Positions 43,577 through 53,536 of a DNA stretch of 64,000 nt are shown in pieces. How positions within the stretch are numbered: position 1 is the stretch's first letter; every line of letters begins with the position of its first letter. The position numbers and the translations under genes were made by a program. The notes beneath the pieces were generated by a model. That model was not told where the DNA came from. It was given only the letters and a program-made list of their open reading frames with translations, and made no database searches. This DNA is from MED-G116 sp038107835 (lineage in GTDB: Bacteria > Pseudomonadota > Alphaproteobacteria > Puniceispirillales > Puniceispirillaceae): the NCBI GenBank assembly GCA_038107835.1, contig JAYNHH010000003.1:1-64000 (forward strand), written 5' to 3'.

Positions 43577-45238
43577 ATGCTGCATAGCCTCACTGTTTCC
43601 AACATTGTCCTTATTGAACAGATGACCCTGCAATTCGGTGCTGGGTTGACCGTACTGACCGGCGAGACCGGTGCAGGCAAATCGATACTGCTGGACGCAC
43701 TTGGGCTGACAGTTGGCAGCAGGGCCGATTTTGCGCTGATCCGCAATGACTCCGATCAGGCACAGGTTACAGCAAGTTTCACCCTTGCCAGGGACCACCC
43801 GGCAAATGCCCGTCTTGATGAGGCTGGCATTGCCACCGACGATATGCTGATCCTGCGCCGCCGTCTCAAACGCGACGGCAAATCCAACGCCAGCATCAAT
43901 GATGTTCCCGTCTCGCTCGGCCTGCTGCGCGAGATTGGTGATATGCTGGTGGAAATTCAGGGGCAGTTCGAGGGGCGTGGCCTGCTCGATGTGGCAACTC
44001 ACATCACGCTGCTTGACAAGGCAGCCGGCCATGCCGACACACTTGGCAAGCTGGGCGCTGGCTGGACCAGCTGGCAACAGGCAAAGCGCAATCTGGCGCA
44101 GGCAAAGCAGGAATTGGACAAGGCGCGTGCCGAGGAAGAATGGCTGCGCGATGCGGTGGAGCAGCTTGATGCACTGGCACCGCAGGCGGGTGAGGAGGCA
44201 CATCTGACCAGCCAACGCGAAATGCTGGGCAATGTCGGCAGAATTGGCGAAGGTCTTGCCATGGCCGATGATGCCATCCTCGGCGAGGATGGGGCACAGA
44301 CGCTTCTTGGCAAGGCCCGCGCCGCACTTGAACGGGTGGCACCATTGGCTGGCGGCGGGTTGGATCAGGCACTCACAGCATTGGAACGTGCCGACGCTGA
44401 GCTCACCGAGGCCAGCACGGCGATCAGCAGCGCGGCACATGAATTGGAGGCAGATCCAAACAGATTGCAGGAAGTCGATGACCGGCTGCATGAATTGCGT
44501 CAGCAAGCGCGCAAACATGGTTGTGAGGTTGATGAGCTGCCGGAGATGCATACAAGACTTGCCGAGTCGCTCGCCAGGTTGGAGGATTCAGCTGGCGCAC
44601 TGGCTGGCCTTGCCGAAAACGAACGCCAATGGGGCGACTATTACCGCGAAATGGCAAAAATCATCAGTAATAACCGCCATGCCGCTGCCGCCCACCTCGA
44701 TGCCAAGGTGATGGCTGAGCTTCCCCCGCTGAAACTCGAAAACGCAGAATTTATCACCGCCATCACGCCACTTGCCGAGACGCAATGGGGTCCGCTCGGA
44801 ATGGATCAGGTTCGCTTTGAGGCGAGCACCAACAAGGGAATGAAAGCAGGCCCCATAGACCGCATCGCATCGGGTGGTGAGCTGGCGCGTTTTCTGTTGG
44901 CACTGAAGGTCTCGCTGGAGGATAGCGGCGCTGGCCGGACGTTGATTTTTGACGAGGTGGATTCAGGGGTCGGCGGCGCGGTTGCCGCAGCGGTTGGTGA
45001 GAGGTTGTTGCGCCTTGGCGCAGGCATGCAGACACTTGTTGTCACACATTCACCGCAGGTTGCAGCCAAGGGATCGCATCATATGCGTATCGCCAAGACC
45101 ACCAGCGACAGCGGTGTTGTCAGCGGCACCAAGCCGCTCGATGCCATCGCCCGTACCGAGGAAATTGCCCGCATGCTGGCTGGCGAGGAAATCACGCCAG
45201 AGGCGCGCGCCGCCGCGGCCGCCCTGATGGAGGGGTAA
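43577..45238 (+). CDS. recN: DNA repair protein RecN
   Basis: RecN is an SMC-like ATPase in double-strand break repair. The 553-residue protein has Walker A GETGAGKS at 29-36, a central coiled coil (about 150-370), the signature ASGGELARFLLALK and Walker B TLIFDEVDSGVGGAVAAAVG, then VVTHSPQVAAKG. It lies in an operon with bamD and ligA; the stop is directly followed by the ligA ATG. Confidence 0.95.
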   Translation: MLHSLTVSNIVLIEQMTLQFGAGLTVLTGETGAGKSILLDALGLTVGSRADFALIRNDSDQAQVTASFTLARDHPANARLDEAGIATDDMLILRRRLKRDGKSNASINDVPVSLGLLREIGDMLVEIQGQFEGRGLLDVATHITLLDKAAGHADTLGKLGAGWTSWQQAKRNLAQAKQELDKARAEEEWLRDAVEQLDALAPQAGEEAHLTSQREMLGNVGRIGEGLAMADDAILGEDGAQTLLGKARAALERVAPLAGGGLDQALTALERADAELTEASTAISSAAHELEADPNRLQEVDDRLHELRQQARKHGCEVDELPEMHTRLAESLARLEDSAGALAGLAENERQWGDYYREMAKIISNNRHAAAAHLDAKVMAELPPLKLENAEFITAITPLAETQWGPLGMDQVRFEASTNKGMKAGPIDRIASGGELARFLLALKVSLEDSGAGRTLIFDEVDSGVGGAVAAAVGERLLRLGAGMQTLVVTHSPQVAAKGSHHMRIAKTTSDSGVVSGTKPLDAIARTEEIARMLAGEEITPEARAAAAALMEG

Positions 45239-47350
45239 ATGGCCAAGGTTCCGGCATCAGATCAGGAATTTGCCAGCATCACCGCGGGTACCACCGATCC
45301 CGGGCAGATGGATATGCTCGAGGCAGCGGATGAACTGGCGCTGCTTGCCGCCGCAATCGCCTATCACGACAGCCGATATCATGGCGCGGATGACCCGGTT
45401 ATCAGCGATGCTGTCTATGACCGGCTGGTCGCCCGCAACCGCGACCTTGAGGCCGCCTTTCCCAATCTGATGCGCGCTGACAGCCCATCCGAGCGTATCG
45501 GTGCGCCGGTTGCTGGCGGCTTTGGCAAGATCCGGCATGCGCGACCGATGCTGTCACTCAGCAATGGTTTCTCTGACGAGGATATCACTGATTTCGTTGC
45601 GCGCATTCGCCGGTTTCTGTCGCTCGATGATGGTGATGAGCTGGCACTGACCGCCGAGCCAAAGATTGATGGACTCTCACTCTCGCTGCGCTATGAGAGC
45701 GGTCGGCTGAAACAGGCTGCCACACGCGGCGACGGCAGCGAGGGCGAGGATGTCACGGCAAACATCATGCAGGTGGACGCTATTCCAAAACAGCTTGCCG
45801 GAACACCGCCCACCATTCTTGAGGTGCGCGGCGAAATCTATATGGACCGCGAAGATTTTCTGGCGCTGAATGAGGCGCAGCAGGCAGGTGGGGGCAAACT
45901 GTTTGCCAATCCCCGTAACGCTGCCGCCGGCTCGCTCAGGCAAAAGGATGCCAGCGTCACCAGCGGCCGCAAATTGCGTTTCTTTGCCTATTCGATGGGC
46001 GAATGCAGCGCCGAGATCGCCGGAACGCATTGGGACTTTCTGGCGACACTCACGAGCTTTGGCTTCGCCGTAAATACGCTGTCGGCACGGTGCCTGTCAG
46101 TTGCCGAGCTGCTGGACACATATAAAGCCATTGGCGATGCCAGGGCGACACTCAGCTATGACATTGACGGTGTCGTCTACAAGGTTGACCGGCATGACTA
46201 CCAGAGTCGGCTTGGCCAGGTGGCACGCGCACCACGATGGGCGCTGGCGCATAAATTTCCAGCCGAACAGGCACAGACCATCATCCGCGCGATCGACATT
46301 CAAGTGGGGCGCACCGGTGCGCTGACTCCGGTGGCGAGGCTGGAACCAATCACGGTTGGTGGAGTCGTAGTCTCCAACGCAACCTTGCATAACGAAGACG
46401 AGATCAACCGCAAGGACATCCGCATTGGCGATACTGTGGTGATCCAGCGGGCTGGCGATGTCATTCCGCAAATTGTTCGCGTTATTAAAGATCAACGGCC
46501 GACAGACAGCACCGAATACAAGTTTCCAGAACTCTGTCCGGTCTGCGGGGCAGACGCGATCAGACCAGAAGGTGAGGCCGTGCGTCGTTGCACCAACGGT
46601 GTCAGCTGTGACGCACAGCGGCTTGAATGGCTCAAACATTTCGTCTCACGTGACGCCTTCGACATTGAGGGGCTTGGAGCGCGACAGATCGAGCAATTCA
46701 CCGAGCTTGGCTGGGTGGCTTTGCCAGCCGATATCTTTCGACTGCATGAAAGGCAGGAGGAGATCGCCACCCTTGATGGCTACGGCGAAATCTCCATCCG
46801 CAATCTGATGACTTCGATCGAAACACGGCGAACCATAGGATTTGAGCGGTTTATCTACGCGCTTGGCATCCGGCAGGTGGGACAGGCCACAGCCCGCATT
46901 CTGGCGCTTCACTATGACAGCCTGGACAAGTTGCTGACGGCTATTGCACCAGACGTGGATAGTGAGGCCGCGATGGCCGAACTGGTGGAGATCGATCAGG
47001 TTGGCGCGTTGATGGCGTCTGACATCATCACTTTTTTCCTCGCACAGGCAAACCGCGATATGGTCATCGACCTTGCCAGCGAAGTCACGATCATTCCGCC
47101 GGACAGGCCGGCAGATGACAGCCCGGTAAGTGGCAAGACCATTGTTTTCACCGGTACGCTTGCCGGCATGTCCCGGGCAGAAGCGAAGGCACGGGCGGAA
47201 TCACTCGGCGCGAAAGTCTCCGGGTCGGTTTCGGCAAAGACTGATTTTCTGGTCGCCGGGGCAGATGCTGGCTCAAAGGCCCGCAAAGCTGGCGAGCTTG
47301 GTGTCACCGTCCTCGACGAGAATGCCTGGCTGGCTTTGATCGATAAATAG
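45239..47350 (+). CDS. ligA: NAD-dependent DNA ligase
   Basis: LigA seals nicks using NAD. The 703-residue protein has the Ia domain, the adenylation lysine in PKIDGLSLS (Lys142), HKFPAEQAQT and VGRTGALTPVARLEPI, the zinc finger with CPVCGAD and CTNGVSCDAQ, HhH repeats, and a C-terminal BRCT domain from about 625 (GKTIVFTGTLAGMSRAEAKA). It is complete and convergent with pepP, 2 bases away. Confidence 0.96.
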   Translation: MAKVPASDQEFASITAGTTDPGQMDMLEAADELALLAAAIAYHDSRYHGADDPVISDAVYDRLVARNRDLEAAFPNLMRADSPSERIGAPVAGGFGKIRHARPMLSLSNGFSDEDITDFVARIRRFLSLDDGDELALTAEPKIDGLSLSLRYESGRLKQAATRGDGSEGEDVTANIMQVDAIPKQLAGTPPTILEVRGEIYMDREDFLALNEAQQAGGGKLFANPRNAAAGSLRQKDASVTSGRKLRFFAYSMGECSAEIAGTHWDFLATLTSFGFAVNTLSARCLSVAELLDTYKAIGDARATLSYDIDGVVYKVDRHDYQSRLGQVARAPRWALAHKFPAEQAQTIIRAIDIQVGRTGALTPVARLEPITVGGVVVSNATLHNEDEINRKDIRIGDTVVIQRAGDVIPQIVRVIKDQRPTDSTEYKFPELCPVCGADAIRPEGEAVRRCTNGVSCDAQRLEWLKHFVSRDAFDIEGLGARQIEQFTELGWVALPADIFRLHERQEEIATLDGYGEISIRNLMTSIETRRTIGFERFIYALGIRQVGQATARILALHYDSLDKLLTAIAPDVDSEAAMAELVEIDQVGALMASDIITFFLAQANRDMVIDLASEVTIIPPDRPADDSPVSGKTIVFTGTLAGMSRAEAKARAESLGAKVSGSVSAKTDFLVAGADAGSKARKAGELGVTVLDENAWLALIDK

Positions 47351-47352
47351 GA

Positions 47353-49140
47353 TCAAAGCGGTGCGCAGGCCCGGCGCAACCAGTCCTGCACAACCTCATC
47401 ACCATCGAGCAACGGCAGCAATAGCGCCTCAACCTGAGAGTGATACGCATCCAGCCACGCACGTTCGGCCTCATTCAGCATCGCGGTAACGACCAACCGC
47501 TTGTCGATCGGACAGTGGGTAACTGTCTCGAAACTGAGAAAACCAGCGTCATCAGGCGGATTGATGATGATAAGATTCTCGATGCGGATGCCCCATTCAC
47601 CCTGTCTGTAATAGCCCGGCTCATTCGAGAGCAGCATACCGGTGACAAGCCGTTCCGTGCCACGTTTGGACAGGCTCGCCGGACCCTCATGCACCTGCAT
47701 GATATGGCCAACGCCATGGCCTGTTCCATGGGCGTAATCCAGACCCTCTGCCCATAGTGGTCCGCGTGCCAGAACATCGATCTGCTGGCCTGTGCTGTCT
47801 GCTGGAAAGCGGGCACGTGCTACGGCGATATGTCCCTTGAGGACGCAGGTAAACGCGTGGCGCATCTCATCGCTGGGGTTGCCTATCGCCATGGTACGGG
47901 TAATGTCGGTCGTGCCACTAGTGTAATGCGCACCCGAATCCACCAGCAGCAGACTGTTACCGATAAGCGCACTGTCGGCACCCTCAATGGCGCGGTAATG
48001 GACAATCGCCCCATTTGGCCCCGATCCGCAGATGGTCTCGAAACTGGAGGAGATGAAATTTGGGTTTTCGCGGCGGATGGAGAGCAAATGCGCCGCAATC
48101 TCTGTTTCCTGCATCTGGCCAGGGGACACTGTCTCCAGCCATGACAGGAATCGTACCATGCTGGCACCATCCTCGATATGGGCGCGGCGCGTACCTTCCT
48201 GCTCAACCTCATTCTTCACTGCCTTGGCATGCATTACCGGACAGGCGCGGCGGACCAGTTCGACAGCGCTGCCGTCGAGAATGTCATGAAGAGACTTTGG
48301 CAGGCTGGCCGCCTCAATCATCACTTTCGTACCGCTGGCATAACCCGCCTCCGGACCCAGCAGGCCGGCAAAATCCGTCAATGGCACAACCGACGCATCG
48401 GTGGCCAGATCATCCGCCATCACCGCCGCCAACCGCCCGGGTTCAGCCAGCAGGATCAGCCCATTTTCGCGGTGATACAGTGCATAAGCCTGCATCACGG
48501 GCGTACAGGGAAGGTCACGGCCCCGAATGTTGGTCAGCCAGTTGACCGAATCGACACGGCTGAGAAAAATGGCCGTGCAATCAGCTTCCTGTAATACGGC
48601 ATCCAACTGTTGCAGCTTTTCCGACATCGACGCGCCGGCTGTTGCCGCATCAAGCCGAAACGGTGCAGGCACCGGTGGCGACGGCCGGTCCTGCCAGATG
48701 GCGTCGACCGGATTGATATCGGTGCCAAGCAGCGTGGCGCCAGCTTCCCCAAAAGTACGCGCCAACCTGTCGAAAGTGTCAAGCGTCACCAGCTTCTTAT
48801 CAACGCCGATCGTCAGCCCGGAAACGGAAATTCCCTTCAGCCAGGTGGCAAGCGTTTCCTCGGGCATGGTGTGGGTGGTCCAATCCATCTGATTGGTCTG
48901 GTTCGTCATCTGCAGCGTGTAGCGGCCATCGCTGAACAGGGCAGCACTGTCTCTCAGCACAAGGCCAAAGCCGGCCGAGCCAGTAAACCCGCACAGGAAG
49001 GCAAGCCTCTCATCACCTGCCTGAACCTCTTCACCCTGATACATATCCTCGCGCCCAACGAACCAGCCATCAAGCTGCTGTGAGACCAGTCTTTCGCGCA
49101 GAGCGGCGAGCCGCAGGTCATGCTGCTTTGTCTCTGCCAT
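47353..49140 (-). CDS. pepP: Xaa-Pro aminopeptidase (aminopeptidase P family)
   Basis: The enzyme removes N-terminal residues before proline. The 595-residue protein is of the long, three-domain type: two creatinase-like N-terminal domains and a C-terminal pita-bread domain. The metal ligands are in LVDSGAHYTSGTTDITRTMA (two Asp), HGTGHGVGHIMQVHEGPAS (His), LLSNEPGYYRQGEWGIRIEN (two Glu). ATG 49140 is preceded by GGAGG; the frame is open to 49269, inside prmA. Confidence 0.92.
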   Translation of the reverse strand: MAETKQHDLRLAALRERLVSQQLDGWFVGREDMYQGEEVQAGDERLAFLCGFTGSAGFGLVLRDSAALFSDGRYTLQMTNQTNQMDWTTHTMPEETLATWLKGISVSGLTIGVDKKLVTLDTFDRLARTFGEAGATLLGTDINPVDAIWQDRPSPPVPAPFRLDAATAGASMSEKLQQLDAVLQEADCTAIFLSRVDSVNWLTNIRGRDLPCTPVMQAYALYHRENGLILLAEPGRLAAVMADDLATDASVVPLTDFAGLLGPEAGYASGTKVMIEAASLPKSLHDILDGSAVELVRRACPVMHAKAVKNEVEQEGTRRAHIEDGASMVRFLSWLETVSPGQMQETEIAAHLLSIRRENPNFISSSFETICGSGPNGAIVHYRAIEGADSALIGNSLLLVDSGAHYTSGTTDITRTMAIGNPSDEMRHAFTCVLKGHIAVARARFPADSTGQQIDVLARGPLWAEGLDYAHGTGHGVGHIMQVHEGPASLSKRGTERLVTGMLLSNEPGYYRQGEWGIRIENLIIINPPDDAGFLSFETVTHCPIDKRLVVTAMLNEAERAWLDAYHSQVEALLLPLLDGDEVVQDWLRRACAPL

Positions 49141-49145
49141 TGTGC

Positions 49146-50156
49146 TCACTCCTCCTGCGTTGCTATCGCGCCTGATTGGCGACCATGCCACAGTCCTAGC
49201 ATCGCGCCAATGGCCGCTGGCCGCATGACGATCACCGTCCAATCGCCGATGCGCAGCATCGTCCAGCACCGCAAGCCCTGTGCGGCATAGGCACGCTCGA
49301 CCGCAACAGACTGTTCATTGAGAATGCCCGAGAGAATCAACCAACCATTGGCCGCCAGATAGGGCGCCAGATCAGGCGCCATACGGCGCAGGGGGCCGGC
49401 GAGGATGTTCGCAAGAATCACGTCATAGGGACCGGCCTGGCGCACCGCGCGTCCAGCAAAGCCCGCTGAGACGACACAACGCATCTGCTGCGGGGCAATA
49501 CCATTCAGCCGCGCGTTGGCACTGGCAACGCGCACGGCAATGGGATCATTGTCCACCGCCATCACCCATGATGATGGCCAGATTTTCAGCGCCGCCATCG
49601 CCAGAATGGCAGACCCACAGCCCATATCGAGAACCTTGGCCGGTGCGGGACGTGACAGCGCGGCAATCATCTGCATGGCGCGCAGACAGCCCTCGGTTGT
49701 CGGATGCGTTCCAGACCCAAAAGCCTGCGCGGCCTCAACCATCAGCGGCAGACTGCCAGCCGGTGCGGGCTGCTCCACATGGCTGCCATGAATCCAGACG
49801 CGGCCAATATGCAGTGGGGGAAAGGATGCCCTGTTTTCAGCCAGCCAGTCGCGCTGTTCGAGCAGGCCAATCTCCAGTTCGATGTCACCAAGGCCCAGAA
49901 CACCAAGCGGTTGGTCAAGCATTGCCATGACAACCGATCTCTCAGGTTCAAAATCAAACAGCGCTTCAATAAGCCAGCGCTGATCGGCAAGCTGCAGGTG
50001 CGATGTGGCAAGGCTCTCCATCAATTCAGAAAAGACAGTTTCTATATGACCAGCCTCGCGGGTCGTCACACGCTCCGGCAGGGTGATCGTTACCCGATAG
50101 AGCGTGACATTCGCGGCATGGGGATTTTGACTCTGCTGGGTCATTGGCTGGGTCAT
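49146..50156 (-). CDS. prmA: Ribosomal protein L11 methyltransferase
   Basis: PrmA trimethylates ribosomal protein L11. The 336-residue protein has an N-terminal substrate domain, FGSGTHPTTEGCLRAMQMIA, SAM motif I VLDMGCGSAILAMAALK, AVDNDPIAVRVASANARLNG and VILANILAGPLRRMAPDLAP. The start overlaps the uvrD stop by four bases, so uvrD-prmA-pepP form a minus-strand operon. Confidence 0.93.
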   Translation of the reverse strand: MTQPMTQQSQNPHAANVTLYRVTITLPERVTTREAGHIETVFSELMESLATSHLQLADQRWLIEALFDFEPERSVVMAMLDQPLGVLGLGDIELEIGLLEQRDWLAENRASFPPLHIGRVWIHGSHVEQPAPAGSLPLMVEAAQAFGSGTHPTTEGCLRAMQMIAALSRPAPAKVLDMGCGSAILAMAALKIWPSSWVMAVDNDPIAVRVASANARLNGIAPQQMRCVVSAGFAGRAVRQAGPYDVILANILAGPLRRMAPDLAPYLAANGWLILSGILNEQSVAVERAYAAQGLRCWTMLRIGDWTVIVMRPAAIGAMLGLWHGRQSGAIATQEE

Positions 50157-52393
50157 GGTTTACTCACAAAACCGGAGACAACCTTTTTGTGGCCGGCACG
50201 GTCAAAGGCGATTTCCAGTTTGTCGCCATCGACATTGATGACATTTCCCATCCCGAATTTCTGATGAAAAACGCGGTCGCCGATGGCAAAAGCGGTGCCG
50301 CTGTCCTGAGCGATGAAGCTGGGGTCACTTGCTTGCTGCTGTCGGGCCGCCATGCGTCGCCATCCGGGGCCATAGCCCGACATCCCGCCAAAATGCGAGG
50401 CATCGGCAAGCTCAGCCGGTGTGGCGCGGCCAAAACCACCACCCATTGCCTGCATCCCCTGCACATTGTCCTCGATTATGCTGTCGGCAGGGAGCTCCTG
50501 CAGAAACCGGGATGGAATGGCCGACTGCCATTGTCCATGAATGCGCCGCGATCCAGCGTAGCTTATATGAACCAGCTTGCGCGCCCGTGTTATGCCGACA
50601 TAGGCAAGGCGGCGCTCCTCCTCAAGGCCAACAGCTCCGTTCTCGTCAATGGTCCGCTGGCTTGGAAAGATCCCCTCCTCCCAGCCGGGCATGAAAATGG
50701 TATCAAACTCAAGCCCTTTGGCGGCATGCAGCGTCATCAACGTGACCTCGCCATTCTCTGCCTCAGTGTCACCATCCATGACAAGGGCGATATGTTCAAG
50801 AAAACCAGCCAGCGAGTCAAATTCCTGCATCGCATTGACAAGCTCGGTTAAATTCTCCAATCGCCCCTCGGCATCAGGTGATTTATCCAGCTGCCACATC
50901 CGGGTGTAGCCGGACTCATCGAGGACCGTTTTCGCAAGGTCGGCATGATGCATGCTGGCAACCGCATCACGCCACCGTTTGACATCTCTGATGAACTCGG
51001 TGAGCGACGTTCTGGCGGCTGGCCGCAATTCGTCAGTTTCGATCAGGTCAAAGGCGGCGGCCATTAGTGGCTTTTGCGAGGCACGCGCCTGAATGTGGAT
51101 CGCCTGCAGGCTGGCCGCGCCCAGACCGCGTTTCGGCAGATTGACAATGCGTTCAAATGCCAGATCGTCGGCAGGCTGGGCGATCAGGCGGAAATAGGCG
51201 ATGGCATCGCGGATCTCTGCGCGCTCATAGAATTTTGCGCCGACGACACGGTAGGGAAGGCCAATCGCGATGAACCGTTCCTCGAATTCACGCGTCTGAA
51301 ACCCTGCACGCACCAGCACTGCGATCTGCGACAGGTCACCGCCCTCTTCCATCATGCGCTCAATCTGGCTGGAAACTGTCCGCGCCTCATCGGCACCATC
51401 CCAATAGCCGTTGACGCGCAATTTCTCGCCCTCTTCGGCAGCCGTGAACAGGGTTTTGCCAAGCCGTGTCTCATTATGCGCAATCACCGCCGAGGCAGCG
51501 GCCAGAATATGCCCTGTCGACCGATAATTTTCCTCCAGCCGGACCGTTTTGGCACCAGTGAAATCGCTCTCGAATTTGAGTATGTTACCAACCTCAGCGC
51601 CCCGCCACCCATAGATTGACTGGTCGTCATCGCCGACACAGCACAGATTGTTTCGTGTCCCTGTTAACAGCCGCAGCCACAGATATTGGGCGACATTCGT
51701 ATCCTGATATTCATCGACCATGACATGCGTGATACGCGCCTGATACTCAGCCAGCACGTCCGGATGAGTCTGCAGAATGGTCAGCACATGCAGCAGCAAA
51801 TCACCAAAATCCACGGCGTTCAGCGCCAGCAGCCGGGCTTGATAGTCCGCATAGATTTCCCGTATGCGGCCATTGGCAATATCTCCGGCCTCCGCCGCCC
51901 CCACCTTATCCGGTGTCAGGCCACGGTCTTTCCAGCGCGAGATAACGCCGCCCAGCATGCGGACCGGCCACCGCTTGGCATCGAGATCTTTGGCCTCGAG
52001 CATTTGCTTCAGCAGCCGTGTCTGGTCATCAACATCGAGAATTGTAAAATCAGGCTTCAGGCTGACAAGATCAGCATGCCGACGCAGCATCCGCGCCGCC
52101 AGCGCATGAAATGTGCCAAGCCACACCTGCTCGGCCATCGGGCCAACCATATTCGCCACCCGCATTTTCATTTCACGGGCGGCCTTGTTGGTGAATGTCA
52201 CAGCCAGAATGTTCCATGGCTTCGCCGTATCGGTCGCCACAAGTTCAGCCAAACGCGCAGTCAGCACGCGGGTTTTGCCGGTACCTGCGCCAGACAGCAC
52301 CAGCACCGGCCCATCCAGCGCCTGGACAGCTTCCTGCTGCGCGGAATTGAGGCCATCAAGCCAGGGGCGATTGGGAAGTGATACATCGTTCAT
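50153..52393 (-). CDS. uvrD: DNA helicase UvrD/PcrA
   Basis: This superfamily 1 3'-5' helicase acts in excision and mismatch repair. The 746-residue protein has Q-motif LNSAQQEAVQAL, Walker A GAGTGKT at 35-41, DEYQDTN with DDDQSIYGWRGAEV, EENYRSTGHIL, VTLMTLHAAKGLEFD and VGITRARKLVH. The C-terminal Tudor-like module IGDRVFHQKFGMGNV is present. ATG 52393 is the natural start; the frame formally runs on into gap 2 but carries nothing familiar there. Confidence 0.95.
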   Translation of the reverse strand: MNDVSLPNRPWLDGLNSAQQEAVQALDGPVLVLSGAGTGKTRVLTARLAELVATDTAKPWNILAVTFTNKAAREMKMRVANMVGPMAEQVWLGTFHALAARMLRRHADLVSLKPDFTILDVDDQTRLLKQMLEAKDLDAKRWPVRMLGGVISRWKDRGLTPDKVGAAEAGDIANGRIREIYADYQARLLALNAVDFGDLLLHVLTILQTHPDVLAEYQARITHVMVDEYQDTNVAQYLWLRLLTGTRNNLCCVGDDDQSIYGWRGAEVGNILKFESDFTGAKTVRLEENYRSTGHILAAASAVIAHNETRLGKTLFTAAEEGEKLRVNGYWDGADEARTVSSQIERMMEEGGDLSQIAVLVRAGFQTREFEERFIAIGLPYRVVGAKFYERAEIRDAIAYFRLIAQPADDLAFERIVNLPKRGLGAASLQAIHIQARASQKPLMAAAFDLIETDELRPAARTSLTEFIRDVKRWRDAVASMHHADLAKTVLDESGYTRMWQLDKSPDAEGRLENLTELVNAMQEFDSLAGFLEHIALVMDGDTEAENGEVTLMTLHAAKGLEFDTIFMPGWEEGIFPSQRTIDENGAVGLEEERRLAYVGITRARKLVHISYAGSRRIHGQWQSAIPSRFLQELPADSIIEDNVQGMQAMGGGFGRATPAELADASHFGGMSGYGPGWRRMAARQQQASDPSFIAQDSGTAFAIGDRVFHQKFGMGNVINVDGDKLEIAFDRAGHKKVVSGFVSKP

Positions 52394-52451
52394 GACAGGT
52401 GCAAACTCGCAAATAGCCACCGCATGGTCAACTTCCGAAGTGTCGCAATAC

Positions 52452-52551
52452 NNNNNNNNNNNNNNNNNNNNNNNNNNNNNNNNNNNNNNNNNNNNNNNNN
52501 NNNNNNNNNNNNNNNNNNNNNNNNNNNNNNNNNNNNNNNNNNNNNNNNNNN
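52452..52551. other. Assembly gap 2 (100 N)
   Basis: The 16 bases before it (52436-52451) are repeated immediately after it (52552-52567), so the two contigs probably overlap. It lies between the divergent uvrD and mlaA genes and interrupts no convincing gene. Confidence 0.93.
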
Positions 52552-52741
52552 CGAAGTGTCGCAATACAAGGAAAACAGAATCGCGCATTCAGCGGATTGG
52601 GCCAAGGATATTGATGATCGCGATTGGAGAAATCACGATGGTGATAATTGGCCATGACACTTCATTTCGGCAAAACCCGTTTTATACTTTAGATAATTGG
52701 GATATGCTCGTCACGCCATGGACGTCGAGTGCGGAAGAACA

Positions 52742-53536
52742 ATGCGGTATTCAGTTAGAATGATGAGCCAGAAAATGACAAAATCATCAGTCGCGTTTTT
52801 CACTGCAGCTGTTGCAATGTCTGTTGTCTCTGGATGCAGCTCATTACCAGAAAACCAGCGCAGCGACTTGAGAGATCCATTCGAAAGCGAAAACCGCAAG
52901 GTTTTTGCCTTCAATATGGGCTTTGACACCTATGTTGTTGAGCCCGTCGCCGATGCCTATCGAACTGGTGTGCCGCAAGGCGGTCAACGTGCCATCGGCA
53001 ACCACATCAAATGGGCGGGAATGCCCTCGACAGCGATCAACTCGGCGCTTCAGGGCAAAGCCGAAAATGCTGGCCTGGCCACATTGAATTTTCTGGTCAA
53101 TGGCCTGACACTTGGATTTGCTGATCTGATGGAAGACGAGACACCAATCATCAAAGAAGATTTTGGCCAGACTCTCGCCGCCGCCAACGTGCCTGAGGGT
53201 TCCTTTCTGATGGTCCCGTTTCTAGGCCCCAGAACCACGCGCAGCCTTGTCGGCACCATAGGCGACATGGTGATGGATCCGGTTGGCACACTGGCCGGAA
53301 GTGGTAGCCTGCAGACCGTCAACCAGCTGCGCACACCGGTTGCCGCAGTCGATTTCCGCGCGCGGACATTTGATGCGTTCAATGACGTCAAATACAATGC
53401 CATCGACCCCTATTCACGCGTCAGATCGGTTTATTATCAGACTAGAGCCGGCATGCTGGAGGACAGGGTAAGCGCCACCATCGGTGCCTCTGAGAGTGAT
53501 GACGAGTTTGATGCCTTTTTTGAGGATGAGTCATGA
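52742..53536 (+). CDS. mlaA: Outer-membrane lipid-asymmetry lipoprotein MlaA
   Basis: MlaA (VacJ) removes mislocalised phospholipids from the outer leaflet of the outer membrane and passes them to MlaC. The 264-residue protein has a lipoprotein signal ending VVSGCSS. The mature part has DPFESENRKVFAFNMGFDTY, LNFLVNGLTLGFADLMED and FLMVPFLGPRTTRSLVGTIG, all typical. ATG 52742 has GCGGAAGA upstream; ATG 52760 is an alternative. mlaC follows with an ATGA overlap. Confidence 0.93.
   Translation: MRYSVRMMSQKMTKSSVAFFTAAVAMSVVSGCSSLPENQRSDLRDPFESENRKVFAFNMGFDTYVVEPVADAYRTGVPQGGQRAIGNHIKWAGMPSTAINSALQGKAENAGLATLNFLVNGLTLGFADLMEDETPIIKEDFGQTLAAANVPEGSFLMVPFLGPRTTRSLVGTIGDMVMDPVGTLAGSGSLQTVNQLRTPVAAVDFRARTFDAFNDVKYNAIDPYSRVRSVYYQTRAGMLEDRVSATIGASESDDEFDAFFEDES

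Noticed and set aside
52552..52655. Short minus-strand frames near gap 2, including a hydrophobic GTG-started 24-mer
   Set aside because: They are too short, have no ribosome-binding site and are partly created by the duplicated gap flank.
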